64,000 bases of DNA from Ramlibacter pinisoli (GCF_009758015.1 NZ_WSEL01000003.1:2108001-2172000); one strand, 5' to 3'. Positions 43,459-52,523 are shown, numbered from the stretch's first letter. Program-made: numbers and translations. The notes: generated by a model not told the origin, from the letters alone.

Positions 43459-43644
43459 GCCGGGATGCTAAGTGTTGTCACCGTTGGAAGAGCGCGCGCA
43501 CCGCTCTTGTGCGGCGCGGCGTATCCCTCGAACGAGTTACGGGGATGCCATTAGTCCTTTTGACTGATCAATAACAGCCCAACCTATTGCTAATCTCCTC
43601 TCCGCGAAACGAAAGGCTTCGCTCACCCAGGATTGGCTCGGTAG

Positions 43645-43956
43645 ATGGACAAGCAATTTCAGCGATGGCATGACGCCGAGCGCGTGGTCAGGGAACTCGA
43701 GAAAAAGTCAATGATTGCGCAGGTCCGGGAAAGCGCGGGATCGACGTCGATCGCCTTCAGTGCCTTGCGACAGCAGCTGCTGGAAGCACGGGTCGCTGCG
43801 AACCGGGCTTTTGATGAATGCCTCAACCTCGTGACGCGACAACGAGCAGGCGGCTGCACGACTGGGCCGTCTTGCTCGGGCGGCGGCAGCAATTCGGCTC
43901 GTACCCCGAAGGACCTCTTGACCAGGGAAGTTCGCTGGCATGCCGTGGACCAATGA
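43645..43956 (+). CDS. Small helical protein, function unknown (paralog of 44320 gene)
   Basis: A 103-residue reading frame I cannot assign to a known family. The N-terminal 65 residues are strongly helical (MDKQFQRWHDAERVVRELEK, later LRQQLLEARVAANRAFDECL) and align with the product at 44320: both have M-x-K-x4-W-x2-A-(E/D)-R. The C-terminal 35 residues are low in complexity and may be beyond the true domain. No good ribosome site is visible. It overlaps the TusA-like gene by 17 bases, so the three small genes may be one unit. Confidence 0.5.
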   Translation: MDKQFQRWHDAERVVRELEKKSMIAQVRESAGSTSIAFSALRQQLLEARVAANRAFDECLNLVTRQRAGGCTTGPSCSGGGSNSARTPKDLLTREVRWHAVDQ

Positions 43957-44251
43957 AGGCACCTACGTCGCCACCACAGGCGGTCAACCTGAAGCGACGA
44001 CGAGACAAGACGCCTCTGCGAGCGACGCTGGCCCCGTCACGATCGACCTCCTTGATGTGCCCTCGCCCATTACGCTGTTGCGAGCCAATGCCGCCCTGGG
44101 CCGTTTGCGGCCGGGCGACAAGGTCATGTTCCTCACAAGGGATCCCAGAAGCGTGATGGAGTTCGAGGCGCTCGCCGGCAAGACCGGCCACACGTTGATT
44201 GAGCAGGTTGAGATCTCCGGGGGCTACGGGCACCTCTTCCAGTGTCGATAG
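43940..44251 (+). CDS. TusA-like sulfurtransferase-fold protein lacking the catalytic Cys
   Basis: A 103-residue protein whose residues 33-103 fit the TusA (SirA-like) fold: IDLLDVPSPITLLRANAALG, then RLRPGDKVMFLTRDPRSVME and GHTLIEQVEISGGYGHLF. TusA proteins carry a persulfide on the Cys of a CPxP motif; here the motif reads DVPSPIT with Ser, so classical sulfur transfer is not expected. It sits between two small paralogous unknown genes. It might bind a partner or RNA rather than carry sulfur. Confidence 0.6.
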   Translation: MPWTNEGTYVATTGGQPEATTRQDASASDAGPVTIDLLDVPSPITLLRANAALGRLRPGDKVMFLTRDPRSVMEFEALAGKTGHTLIEQVEISGGYGHLFQCR

Positions 44252-44319
44252 TCGATGGCCTCGATCGCGCGAGGCCAGCGACGCCCGGATGGATGAAGGA
44301 AATCATTGTGTGCGCCAGG

Positions 44320-44520
44320 ATGGGCAAGCTGATCGAGGATTGGTTGAGCGCGGATAGGGCTGCGCGAAACGCCGAGGAGAAGATCCAGCGCTCGCTTCTC
44401 GGCACGATGGGCGGCAACACAATCGGGCCCAGCGACCAATTGTTGGACGCGGCCATCAAGATGCGCGTGATCGCCGTCGAGCGGCTCGTGCGATTGCGAG
44501 ACGGGGGAAACTGGGATTGA
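44320..44520 (+). CDS. Small helical protein, function unknown (paralog of 43645 gene)
   Basis: A 66-residue frame reading MGKLIEDWLSADRAARNAEE, then QLLDAAIKMRVIAVERLVRL. The start at 44320 is chosen because it aligns residue for residue with the start of the 43645 product (M-x-K-x4-W-x2-A-(E/D)-R-x3-R). Longer upstream starts exist in the same frame. It follows the TusA-like gene by 68 bases. No family is recognised. Confidence 0.45.
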   Translation: MGKLIEDWLSADRAARNAEEKIQRSLLGTMGGNTIGPSDQLLDAAIKMRVIAVERLVRLRDGGNWD

Positions 44521-44835
44521 CACTCTTCCGGCCTTCCGCCCGCTGCGCTGCACCACCTGTTGGTGACTGACGGACTCGCTTTGCTGGGCGCCGTGCCGAC
44601 ATTGCTCGTCTACGGCCTTGCGGTCCATCCGGGCAGGCTGCTGGAACAGTACGTCGCGAACCGAACGGCTCGCGTGGAGCATGAGGGCCTCTGAACCGCA
44701 GATGCGGCGACGTCAATAGTCAAGGCGCGGCGACAGAGCGCGAGCTAGGCCGACCAGGATGATCCATCCTGCTGCGGCGAAAGCGCCTCCCGACCAGACG
44801 TGCCTGGGCGCTGAATCTAAGCCTCGAATCCGCTT
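44521..44835. other. Intergenic region without a recognised gene
   Basis: Between two groups of small unknown genes. Reading frames here are short and lack codon bias; I see no repeat, terminator or RNA gene. Confidence 0.4.
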
Positions 44836-45075
44836 CTATTGCAGGTCCCCGGGCTTCGTGTTGCGCTCCTCCTCCAGGTACGCAGCCAGGCTTTCCGTGC
44901 CTTCGCCGCTGCGGCGTCCTGCCGGCGGCAGGCTGGCTGGCGGCTTTCGCCTGTCCAGCGCCGCCAGGAGCTTGCGCAGCACTTGGACGGGATCTCGCAG
45001 GGCAAGAAGGGCCCTGTTTTGCAGCATGTCCCGCTTGTTCGAATCCGCCTTCCCTCTCATATGGCTGAGCTTCAT
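44836..45075 (-). CDS. Small hypothetical protein, 79 residues
   Basis: Reads RDMLQNRALLALRDPVQVL then LAALDRRKPPASL and ESLAAYLEEERNTKPGDLQ: an amphipathic helical start, a Pro-rich middle and a charged tail, with GC3 bias fitting a real gene. No ribosome site is clear; starts at 45075, 45060 or 45027 are all possible. No family recognised. Confidence 0.4.
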   Translation of the reverse strand: MKLSHMRGKADSNKRDMLQNRALLALRDPVQVLRKLLAALDRRKPPASLPPAGRRSGEGTESLAAYLEEERNTKPGDLQ

Positions 45076-45349
45076 TCAGGAGGGCGCAGGCGGTCAAGGG
45101 AGGCTGTGCAACAGATGTCTCTTCCTGTTTGAGGGCGTGCAGCTGGCGCTCTCGAACCGCGCGCCGACGCCGTGAGTCGGGATCGCCGTGTGTCGCTGCC
45201 TTGCCGATCAGTCGCACCGAGCAGGGGCGACCGAGGGCCCCACGGCTGACCAGCCGATGTCCACAGGCGGGTGCGGGGTTTGGTTGAAACACTGAACCCG
45301 TCGCGGCCCCCGCGGCACTCACCCGCACCTGTTAAGGAGTACCCGCCCC

Positions 45350-45517
45350 ATGACCGCCCGTGCCTACCGCCCCCACGCCACCCCCCTGTGCGCCGACGAG
45401 CTGCCCGAAGCCGACGACCTGTACGACGACTTCCAGGAGCGCGCCGAGCTCGCCCGGCTGCGCGAACGGCACCCGGAGCGGGCGCGCTTGGCGGAGGACG
45501 AGCTGGCGTGGCTGTGA
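45350..45517 (+). CDS. Small acidic protein, 55 residues
   Basis: A short gene not long enough for usual ORF cut-offs. TAAGGAGT lies 9 bases before the ATG at 45350, a strong ribosome site. The product begins MTARAYRPHATPLCADELPE and continues DDLYDDFQERAELARLRERH to LAEDELAWL, acidic and helical. I do not recognise a family. The good ribosome site and amino-acid composition make it a likely real gene. Confidence 0.55.
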   Translation: MTARAYRPHATPLCADELPEADDLYDDFQERAELARLRERHPERARLAEDELAWL

Positions 45518-45621
45518 GGCGCCCTCGGCGCACGGCGAGGGCGGCTTGTGGGTCGCACTTGCCTGGCGTCCGACGCCAAGGCCGATGGCCGCGGGAACGG
45601 CGCCCACAATGTCGGCGCAAG

Positions 45622-46572
45622 CTACGGCGACATTGCAGTCATCGATCGCGGTCGCAACTTGCCATCGGCAGTCTCTTCCTTGCCCTGTTTCTGGCGCAGC
45701 AAGTAGGCCAGCAGCTTCTCGGCGTGTGCAGGCAGTTCCTCCCTCTTGCGCATGCACACCAGGAGTGATCGCTGCGTCCAGGAATCCAGCAGCCGGACAC
45801 AGCGAATGCCCGCACTGCGACGCTCGCGCTGGGCAACCGCCGCGGGGACGATGCCAACCCCGATCCCCTGGCCCACCACGGCGCAGACGTTCTCCAAGCT
45901 GCGCACTCTCACCCGATAGATGACTCGCCTGCCGGACCTTTTCATCTGACGCGTGATCAGCTGCTGCAACGCAATGTCGTCCGCGAGGCCCACGAACTCG
46001 GAATCCGGCAGCTCGGCCAGTGAGATGGCTCGGCGTCCCGCCAGATCGTGGCCGTCGGGCAAGACGAGCACCAGCGGATCGGGGCGGAACTGGTGGCATT
46101 CCAGGCCGGCTGTATCGGCGGCGTCCGAGAGAACGCCAAGATCACAAACCTCGTCCCGAATCGCATCAGCGATTTGCTGGCTGGTGCCCTCCTCCAGGTC
46201 GATGGAGATGGCTCGATGACTCCTGAGGAAGTTGGCGACCAGGCGCGGAAGGTGCTCGCTCACTGCGGAGGTGTTGCAAAGTAAACGCACACGGGCCTTC
46301 GCCCCTCCCCCCAGGTCCTGGAGCTCTCCCTGCATCTGCTGCATCTGCTGCAGGATGGCACGGGCGTGACGAAGGACGGCTGTGCCGGCGTCGGTCAGGG
46401 AGACCCCCTTCTTTCCCCGCACCATCAACCGCCCACCCAGCGCGTCCTCCATTCCCTTGATGCGCTCGCTGGCGGAGGCAGGCGTGAGGAAGGTCGCCTT
46501 GGCCCCGCCGCTGATGGTCCCGGCATCGATCACATTGACGAAGAGCTGCAGGTCGGTGAGGTCGTAACGCAT
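45622..46572 (-). CDS. LysR-family transcriptional regulator
   Basis: A 316-residue LysR protein: MRYDLTDLQLFVNVIDAGTI opens the winged helix, AKATFLTPASASERIKGMED is the recognition helix, and the effector domain starts near residue 92 (ARVRLLCNTSAVSEHLPRLV). The ATG at 46572 is preferred over one at 46581. It lies downstream of the TauE/SafE gene in the same orientation, 251 bases away; this orientation and pairing is common for LysR-regulated TauE exporters. Confidence 0.9.
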   Translation of the reverse strand: MRYDLTDLQLFVNVIDAGTISGGAKATFLTPASASERIKGMEDALGGRLMVRGKKGVSLTDAGTAVLRHARAILQQMQQMQGELQDLGGGAKARVRLLCNTSAVSEHLPRLVANFLRSHRAISIDLEEGTSQQIADAIRDEVCDLGVLSDAADTAGLECHQFRPDPLVLVLPDGHDLAGRRAISLAELPDSEFVGLADDIALQQLITRQMKRSGRRVIYRVRVRSLENVCAVVGQGIGVGIVPAAVAQRERRSAGIRCVRLLDSWTQRSLLVCMRKREELPAHAEKLLAYLLRQKQGKEETADGKLRPRSMTAMSP

Positions 46573-46823
46573 GCAATCCACCTGGTCATGGCCCCACAGC
46601 TTAGCGGGGCTACACGCTGCCCATGCCGCCTGCCCGCATCAAGGCACGGCGTCTTGGCCGGCGGCGTACCAACAGACCCGACTGGCACGAACAATCAAGA
46701 CGGGCTTGGCGGACGCTGACGAACGGGGGCCGATGGCGAGAGGTGTGCATCACGACTCGCGCCCTGTATCAGCGGGTTCTGCGGCGCAAACGCAGAGTCG
46801 ATGGATTGCGAAGTGGATCTGCG

Positions 46824-47567
46824 TCACAGCAACTCCTTCGCAATGAGAGCCACCCCTAGCACTCCGAATACGACGAAGAGCGTCGTGCGAAACGTCGAAG
46901 CGGAAATTCGTTCGCGCATCCTCACCCCCAAGCCCATGCCGGCGAAGGCGCATGCGAGTGCCAGTGCACCCTCTTGGCTGAAAAGTGCGTGCCACGACGT
47001 GCCCCAGCCCAGGGAAACGCCGAGAGCGACAGTGCCCACCGTGAACGAGAGGCCCATCGCCTGCACCATCCTCTCTTTTTCGAGCGCCAGCATCTGAAGG
47101 AACATGACCATCGGCGCGATGAAGACTCCAGTAGCGGCCGTCATCGCACCGGTTGCATAGCCCACGACGAGGGCGGCGAGGAGAAGCGTGCGGCGCTCCA
47201 GCTGCAGCGTCATGGAGGGACGCAGGAGACCGTATGCCGCGTATGCGACGAGCACCACGCCCAGGCCCACGCGAACGGTCGCGGCTCCGCTGGCCAGCGA
47301 CGGCAGTGGTGTCAGGAGGACGCCGGCGAAGATTCCCAACCACATCGGCCAGAGGATTGCCGCGATGCCGCGGAAATGCCTCCCCAGGCATTGCAGCACA
47401 TTCGTCAGCAAGGACGGCAGGACCAGCAACGCAGCGGCGCTTGCAGGCGGCATGAACAGCCCCAGCAAGCCCATCGAGACAGTGGGAAGGCCCATTCCCG
47501 CGATTCCCTTCGTGGCACCGGCGGCAAAAAAGGTGGCTGCGACGCCGACCAATAGCAAGTTGTCCAT
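46824..47567 (-). CDS. TauE/SafE family anion exporter
   Basis: A 247-residue membrane protein with about eight hydrophobic segments, N-terminal ATKGIAGMGLPTVSMGLLGL and central GYATGAMTAATGVFIAPMVM, both family hallmarks. The ATG at 47567 gives MDNLLLVGVAATFFAAGATK. Second TauE protein in the window and only distantly similar to the one at 5859. Its substrate (sulfite, sulfonate or other acid) is unknown; the LysR gene downstream is the likely regulator. Confidence 0.88.
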   Translation of the reverse strand: MDNLLLVGVAATFFAAGATKGIAGMGLPTVSMGLLGLFMPPASAAALLVLPSLLTNVLQCLGRHFRGIAAILWPMWLGIFAGVLLTPLPSLASGAATVRVGLGVVLVAYAAYGLLRPSMTLQLERRTLLLAALVVGYATGAMTAATGVFIAPMVMFLQMLALEKERMVQAMGLSFTVGTVALGVSLGWGTSWHALFSQEGALALACAFAGMGLGVRMRERISASTFRTTLFVVFGVLGVALIAKELL

Positions 47568-47741
47568 GTGAGGAGTTTGTGCGGGCAGTCGGTTGCTTGT
47601 CGCGTCGGATGTTCCGTCGACTCGATTCGGCTGCGCCGAAACTGAACGAGCCACGAGCCCGAGGTGCACTGCCGATTCCGGACCTGCATTCATGTGATTG
47701 GCAGCCGGCAAGGGCGCCCTGCTTGCCGAGTGGCGGCAGGG

Positions 47742-48455
47742 TTAGTCGACCACAGTCCTTTGAATCAGGCACAAACTCCGCGACGCCGCATGAAGTTCAT
47801 GCATTTCCGGAAGCCAGCGCGCGTGCTTCGCCGGTCGCATCACCTGGTTCACGGTCCGTGCGAGGGTTGCGCGCGCATCGGCACCTGTGTCTCCAGACAT
47901 GTGCTCTACGGTCCGCCGGACCTCACCGGCCTGGATTGCGCATTTCAGGAAGGTTGCGAAGCGGGCGAGATGCTCGTGGATCTCGGTGGAGTTCTCCTGC
48001 AGTATCTCTTCCGGACGGAAGAACACCTTCTTGACGGAAATCATGGCGGTATCGTCCCCGTCTACCGCGCCGCGAGTGACGGGCTCACGCGTCAAGCCAT
48101 CTTGCTCGCTGCTGAGCAGGGCCAGATGGGGCGCATGGTGCGGTGTGGTCTGCAGCAAGGCAGTCACCAAATACCAGGTCTCGCCGACGTTCGGCACTGG
48201 ATGCAGTTCGCCTTCAAGGCGCAGCGCAGCGGGGGAGGCTGCAGCACGCAATGGAAGGAGCGCCTGAGCCGACCAAGTCGCGGTGCATGCGCCAGAGATG
48301 GTGCCGTCGAGAATGTCGCCCAATCTGTACTCCGCGACACCGATGTTCTCGCTCGCAAGCAGGACTTCAGCGAAGTGGCGCTGGACCGCAAGGATGCGTG
48401 CAACCGCCAGCGAAGTCCGTGCGGTCTCGGCATGCAATCGAATAATTCCCGCCAA
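47742..48455 (-). CDS. Unrecognised protein at the end of the cytochrome c operon
   Basis: A 237-residue frame from a TTG at 48455, preceded by GGGAGG and GGTGGAGA ribosome-like sequences. It reads as a real protein with good codon bias: RILAVQRHFAEVLLASENIG, VGETWYLVTALLQTTPHH, and a charged helical C-terminus (PEEILQENSTEIHEHLARF). No family is recognised and no membrane or signal segment is seen. In the other frame a short ORF starts at 48553, coupled to the DUF2970 stop, so a frameshift joining the two (or two separate genes) should be considered. Confidence 0.5.
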   Translation of the reverse strand: MAGIIRLHAETARTSLAVARILAVQRHFAEVLLASENIGVAEYRLGDILDGTISGACTATWSAQALLPLRAAASPAALRLEGELHPVPNVGETWYLVTALLQTTPHHAPHLALLSSEQDGLTREPVTRGAVDGDDTAMISVKKVFFRPEEILQENSTEIHEHLARFATFLKCAIQAGEVRRTVEHMSGDTGADARATLARTVNQVMRPAKHARWLPEMHELHAASRSLCLIQRTVVD

Positions 48456-48549
48456 TCTCCACCTTGTCCTCCCTGGCTGGGTGCGATGCCGATGCCCAGG
48501 AGGTTCCGGCGCCCAAGGGCTGTCAGTATTGGATTGGTCGCTCGCTTGT

Positions 48550-48807
48550 TCATGATTGCCTCTGAACCTTGACCTTGGCGACCGCGGGGTCCACGCGGAA
48601 TGGTGAATTTTCGGCGTCAGCCTCGGATGGTTCAGCGGCAACCACCGAGTGGGCGATGAACGCGAGGGTGCCGAGGAACAGAAGTACCAGCGCGAAGGCG
48701 ACAAGCAGGAGCACTAGCGGGCTGGCTTTGGGCGGGGTTTCACCTCGCGCCTCGCTGGGTGCTATGCCGAAGAAGCTCCAGGCAACCATCTTGATCTGTC
48801 GGAACAT
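48550..48807 (-). CDS. DUF2970 small membrane protein
   Basis: An 85-residue protein with the DUF2970 signature IKMVAWSFFGIAPSEAR near the start and one membrane segment (VLLLVAFALVLLFLGTLAFI), followed by a short tail. The family is found near oxidase and cytochrome genes in Betaproteobacteria and has no known activity. AAGGGAAG stands before the ATG at 48807. It is 38 bases downstream of the trihaem cytochrome gene. Confidence 0.75.
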   Translation of the reverse strand: MFRQIKMVAWSFFGIAPSEARGETPPKASPLVLLLVAFALVLLFLGTLAFIAHSVVAAEPSEADAENSPFRVDPAVAKVKVQRQS

Positions 48808-48845
48808 GCTCACTTGAACTTCCCTTGCAGGTGGTGCCGGCCGGG

Positions 48846-50138
48846 TCATCGGACGCGGTGAACGTCGAAGGTGGACACGGCGGAAGCGGAGTTGCCCCAG
48901 GATTGGCGCACGTGGGTGGTCACGGCGGCGATGTCGTCGCCGCTCAGCACCTGGCCGAATGGCGGCATCCCGAAAGGTCGAGGATTGCCGGCGGTACTGG
49001 GGAGAAAGCCACCCCAGCGTACGATCTGCACGAGGTTGTTCGGCGAGTCCAGCAGCACTGTCCGGTTGCCCGCCAGGGCGGGATAGATCGAGGGCGTGCC
49101 CTGTCCTTTGTCGCCGTGGCATTCCGCGCAGTGCTGCTCGTACAACCTGCCGCCGCGAGCCATGGCATCCGGTGACGCGCGGCCGAGCGCCCGCTTCCGG
49201 TTGGTCTTCCGGACGGCCAGACCCGCCAGGTAGTCCGCCATCGCGTTCAGGTCGCCGGTGTCCAGGTATTGCGTGCTGCTGAAGACGACTTCGGCCATGG
49301 GCCCAGACACCCCGGCGTGGGCATTGACGCCGTCCTTGAGCAGGCTGACGATGTCCTGCCTCGTCCACTGCTGGACACCCGCTTCCTTCGGGTCGGCGAG
49401 GGCCGGTGCGTACCAGGCCTGGTCCGGCATCAGGCCGCCGGCGAATTCGGCGTTGAGGCTGGTTCCTCCCAGGAAATTGCGGCTCGAGTGGCAGGCGGCG
49501 CAGTGCGCCAGGCCGTCCACCAGATAGCGCCCACGATTCCAGTCGGCGGACCTGTCCGGTTGCTGCTGCAGCGTGCCCGGGCGGAAGAACAGCGCGCGCC
49601 AGACGGCCAGGGAGAGCTGCGAGTTGTACGGAAACGGGAGCTCGTGCCTGCGGTTCGCCTGCTCGACCGGCGGGACGGTGCGCAGGTACGCGTACAGGGC
49701 ATCGGCATCCTCGCGCGTGATGCGGGTATAGCTCGGATAGGGGAATGCGGGGTACAGCAGGCGACCGTCCTTCGAACGGCCGTAGTGCAGTGCCCGCCAG
49801 AATTCAGCCGCCGACCAGGTGCCGATCCCGGTCCTGGCGTCGGGCGTGATGTTCGGCGCGTAGACGGTGCCGAACGGGGTTTCGATGCCGCGGCCGCCGG
49901 CGTACTCGGGCCGGCCCGCCACGCCATGGCAGCCCATGCAGTTGCCTGCGCGCGCCAGGTACGCGCCCCGCGCGACCACCGTCGCATCGGCGGCCTTCGG
50001 CGAGCGCGTCTCGTCGAGTGGTTCCTCGCCACGCAGGTTCAACCAGGCGACCACGGACGCTAGCAGGGCGAGGAGGAGGACGAACCCGGCGAGCCACGGG
50101 AGCCAGCGGCTGCGAAACACGGATCGGTGCGCGTTCAT
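48846..50138 (-). CDS. Trihaem c-type cytochrome, alcohol dehydrogenase-like subunit
   Basis: A 430-residue membrane-anchored cytochrome c: one N-terminal hydrophobic segment (FVLLLALLASVVAWL) then three haem motifs, CMGCH at about residue 67, CAACH at about 213 and CAECH at about 340. The pattern resembles the cytochrome subunit of membrane-bound alcohol, aldehyde and gluconate dehydrogenases, which passes electrons to ubiquinone. No catalytic dehydrogenase subunit is encoded nearby. The gene overlaps the upstream dihaem cytochrome gene by 4 bases. Confidence 0.9.
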   Translation of the reverse strand: MNAHRSVFRSRWLPWLAGFVLLLALLASVVAWLNLRGEEPLDETRSPKAADATVVARGAYLARAGNCMGCHGVAGRPEYAGGRGIETPFGTVYAPNITPDARTGIGTWSAAEFWRALHYGRSKDGRLLYPAFPYPSYTRITREDADALYAYLRTVPPVEQANRRHELPFPYNSQLSLAVWRALFFRPGTLQQQPDRSADWNRGRYLVDGLAHCAACHSSRNFLGGTSLNAEFAGGLMPDQAWYAPALADPKEAGVQQWTRQDIVSLLKDGVNAHAGVSGPMAEVVFSSTQYLDTGDLNAMADYLAGLAVRKTNRKRALGRASPDAMARGGRLYEQHCAECHGDKGQGTPSIYPALAGNRTVLLDSPNNLVQIVRWGGFLPSTAGNPRPFGMPPFGQVLSGDDIAAVTTHVRQSWGNSASAVSTFDVHRVR

Positions 50139-50866
50139 GGCTCCAGGCTCCCGCAGCGGATCGGGAGGGCTTCATTCGACGCTGGCGCCGGCTTGGTGCC
50201 AGGCGATAAGGTCTGGCTGGAGAGCCACTTGGCCATCACGGACAGTTCGTCCGGGGACAGCTTGTTCGCCACCTGCGCCATGCAGTCCGGGGCTCTTGCC
50301 TTGCGCTGACCGGTCCTCCACGCGCCCATCTGTGCACTCAGGTAGTCAGCCGGCAGTGTCAGCAGACCCGGCGTGGCGGGCAACATCCCCGCCAACTGCT
50401 GCCCGTGGCAGGCCACGCACGCGGGAATGCCGCGCTCGGGCGAGCCCCGCCAGACCAAGGCCTCGGCGGCGCGTTGCTCCGCAGGCGCGAGCGTGGTCGG
50501 CTGGGCAGGCGGATAGGGCAGGTCCAGCCCGGCGAAGTAGTCGGCGATGCCGCGCAGGTAGTCGTCGGACATGTGCTCCACCAGGTGGTTCATCGCCGCG
50601 TACTTGCGGCGGCCGGCCTGGAAGTTCTTCAGCTGGCTATAGAGATAGCCGGCCGGCTTGCCGGCGATGCGTGGAAAGTAGCCCTGGTTGGTGGCGCGTC
50701 CTTCCCGGCCATGGCAGACGACGCAGGCCTGCATGCGCTGGGCCATGCTGTTCTGGGGGACGGCGCCGGGGGATGGCGCAGGCTGGGCGCGCGGCGCGGT
50801 GACGAAGATCGCCAGCAGCAGGGATGCGGTGATGCGCAACAGGCGCAGTTCGGGGAGCGATGTCAT
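50135..50866 (-). CDS. Dihaem cytochrome c (cytochrome c4 type)
   Basis: A 243-residue periplasmic cytochrome. Signal peptide LLLAIFVTAPRAQP, then haem motifs CVVCH at residues 48-52 and CVACH near 148, each followed by a c4-like fold (YLYSQLKNFQAGRR, YLSAQMGAWRTGQR). The ATG at 50866 is used rather than 50893 upstream. First gene of the cytochrome operon and divergent from a MocR regulator. Confidence 0.9.
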   Translation of the reverse strand: MTSLPELRLLRITASLLLAIFVTAPRAQPAPSPGAVPQNSMAQRMQACVVCHGREGRATNQGYFPRIAGKPAGYLYSQLKNFQAGRRKYAAMNHLVEHMSDDYLRGIADYFAGLDLPYPPAQPTTLAPAEQRAAEALVWRGSPERGIPACVACHGQQLAGMLPATPGLLTLPADYLSAQMGAWRTGQRKARAPDCMAQVANKLSPDELSVMAKWLSSQTLSPGTKPAPASNEALPIRCGSLEP

Positions 50867-50907
50867 GGTCGGCAGGTCAAGGCACTGTGCCACCCCGTCT
50901 GCACCGG

Positions 50908-51008
50908 TTGCATGCTCAGATCCATCAAGAAAATGCGTATCAGATGCAGGACAGCTACCGAACTCGCTCCTAACAAGGACGAATCAGTACAGTGGATGCA
51001 TTGCATGC
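50908..51008. promoter_or_regulatory. Repeated TTGCATGC sites in the divergent cytochrome/MocR promoter region
   Basis: TTGCATGC occurs at 50908-50915 and 51001-51008, 93 bases apart, in the 169-base gap between the dihaem cytochrome gene and the MocR gene. A GTAC pair (at about 50988 and 51010) frames the second site. MocR regulators often bind direct repeats in such gaps, so these are candidate operators. Confidence 0.35.
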
Positions 51009-51035
51009 CCGTACACGGACCAGAGGAGCTCCCCA

Positions 51036-52460
51036 GTGTCGGCGATGAAGCGTTACGAAGCCCTTGCGCAAGACCTGGCCGACTCCATTGCCAGCGGCAC
51101 ATTCCGTCCGGGAGATCGACTGCCCTCGGTTCGCGAAACGAGTGAAAGCCGGCGGGTGAGCCCGTCCACGGTGTTCCAGGCGTACTACCTGCTGGAGGCG
51201 CGGGGGCTGGTGGAAGCGCGGGCGCGCTCCGGGTACTTCGTCCGCCATGCCGGAAGCAGACAGCCCGAGCCGGGGACGTCCGAGCCACAGCCGCGCGAAC
51301 ATGAGGTGGCGATCTCCGAGCTGGTGTTCCAGGTCCTCAGCCATGCCCGAGATCCCTCGCTGGTTCCGCTGGAATCCGCCTTCCCGAGTCCCTCCCTGTT
51401 CCCGCTGCCCAAGCTCGGCTTGGCCTTGGGCAAGGCTGCGCGGCACCTCGCCCCCTGGAAGTCGGTCGAGGACCTGAGCCCGGGCAGTGCGGGCTTGCGG
51501 CGCCAGATCGGCCTGCGCTATCTGGCCATGGGGTGCAGCGTCGACGTGCAGGAACTCGTCGTCACCAACGGCGCCATGGAGGCCCTCAATCTCTGCCTGG
51601 AGGCGGTGACCAGGCCGGGCGACCTGGTGGCCGTCGAATCGCCGACCTTCTACGCGGCGCTGCAGGCGTTGGAGCGCCTCAACCTCCGGGCGGTCGAAGT
51701 TGCCACGCATCCTCGCTTGGGCGTCGATGTCCACGCGCTGGCCGCGGTGCTCGAGCAGCATCCGGTCAAGGCCTGCTGGTTGATGCCGAACTTTCAGAAC
51801 CCGCTGGGGAGCCTGATGTCCGACGAGTCCAAGCGCGAGCTCGTCGATCTACTCCAGCGGCACGAGATCCCGCTGATCGAGGACGACGTCTACGCCGAGC
51901 TCTATTTCGGAGCCCACAAACCACGGCCCGCCAAGTTTTGGGACCGCAAGGGCCTGGTCATGCACTGCAGCTCGTTCTCCAAGTCGCTGGCGCCAGGCTA
52001 CCGCGTTGGCTGGACGGCGGCAGGCCGGTTCGCTCCCGTGATCGCGAAGCGCAAGCTGATGACATCGCTGGCCACGTCGGTGCCTGTGCAGGAGGGCTTG
52101 GCGGACTACCTGGGACGCAGTGGATACGACCGGCACCTCCGCCAGCTGCGGCACACGCTGGTCACGCAACGAGGCAACGTGGCGCGATCGATCGCCAGGC
52201 ACTTTCCCACGGGAACCCGCGTGACCCATCCCGAGGGGGGCTACTTCGTCTGGGTGGAACTGCCCGAGTTGGCCGATGCGCTGGAATTACACCGGCTCGC
52301 ACTGTCGCAGGACATCAGCGTCGCGCCCGGCCACCTGTTCTCCGCCGACAGGCGCTTTTCCCACCACCTGCGCATCAACTACGGGCATCCCGACAACGAA
52401 CGGGTTGAGGGCGCGATCCAGACACTGGGCAAGATTGCCCGGGCTCTGATTTCCCGTTGA
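51036..52460 (+). CDS. MocR-family regulator (GntR winged helix fused to aminotransferase-like domain)
   Basis: A 474-residue two-domain protein. Residues 1-75 are a GntR-type winged helix (ASGTFRPGDRLPSVRETSES), and the rest is a fold type I aminotransferase domain with PLP site SFSKSLAPGYRVGW (Lys), NPLGSLMSDESK and EDDVYAELYFG. MocR proteins sense PLP or an amine. AGAGGAG is 7 bases before a GTG at 51036, making this the likely start; an ATG three codons later (51045) is the alternative. It faces the cytochrome operon and probably controls it. Confidence 0.9.
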   Translation: MSAMKRYEALAQDLADSIASGTFRPGDRLPSVRETSESRRVSPSTVFQAYYLLEARGLVEARARSGYFVRHAGSRQPEPGTSEPQPREHEVAISELVFQVLSHARDPSLVPLESAFPSPSLFPLPKLGLALGKAARHLAPWKSVEDLSPGSAGLRRQIGLRYLAMGCSVDVQELVVTNGAMEALNLCLEAVTRPGDLVAVESPTFYAALQALERLNLRAVEVATHPRLGVDVHALAAVLEQHPVKACWLMPNFQNPLGSLMSDESKRELVDLLQRHEIPLIEDDVYAELYFGAHKPRPAKFWDRKGLVMHCSSFSKSLAPGYRVGWTAAGRFAPVIAKRKLMTSLATSVPVQEGLADYLGRSGYDRHLRQLRHTLVTQRGNVARSIARHFPTGTRVTHPEGGYFVWVELPELADALELHRLALSQDISVAPGHLFSADRRFSHHLRINYGHPDNERVEGAIQTLGKIARALISR

Positions 52461-52523
52461 AGGGGGGCTTGACTGCAAGGCGCCCAGCGACCATGTCTGC
52501 GTCGGGTCAGAAGCCGATGTGCG

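Noticed and set aside
44759..45175. 138-codon plus-strand frame in the small-gene patch
   Set aside because: It is Ser/Arg-rich, lacks codon bias and is opposite the better minus-strand frame at 44836-45075.
47664..48572. 302-codon plus-strand frame across the end of the cytochrome operon
   Set aside because: Composition is less protein-like than the opposite minus-strand frame, and it has no ribosome site or motif.
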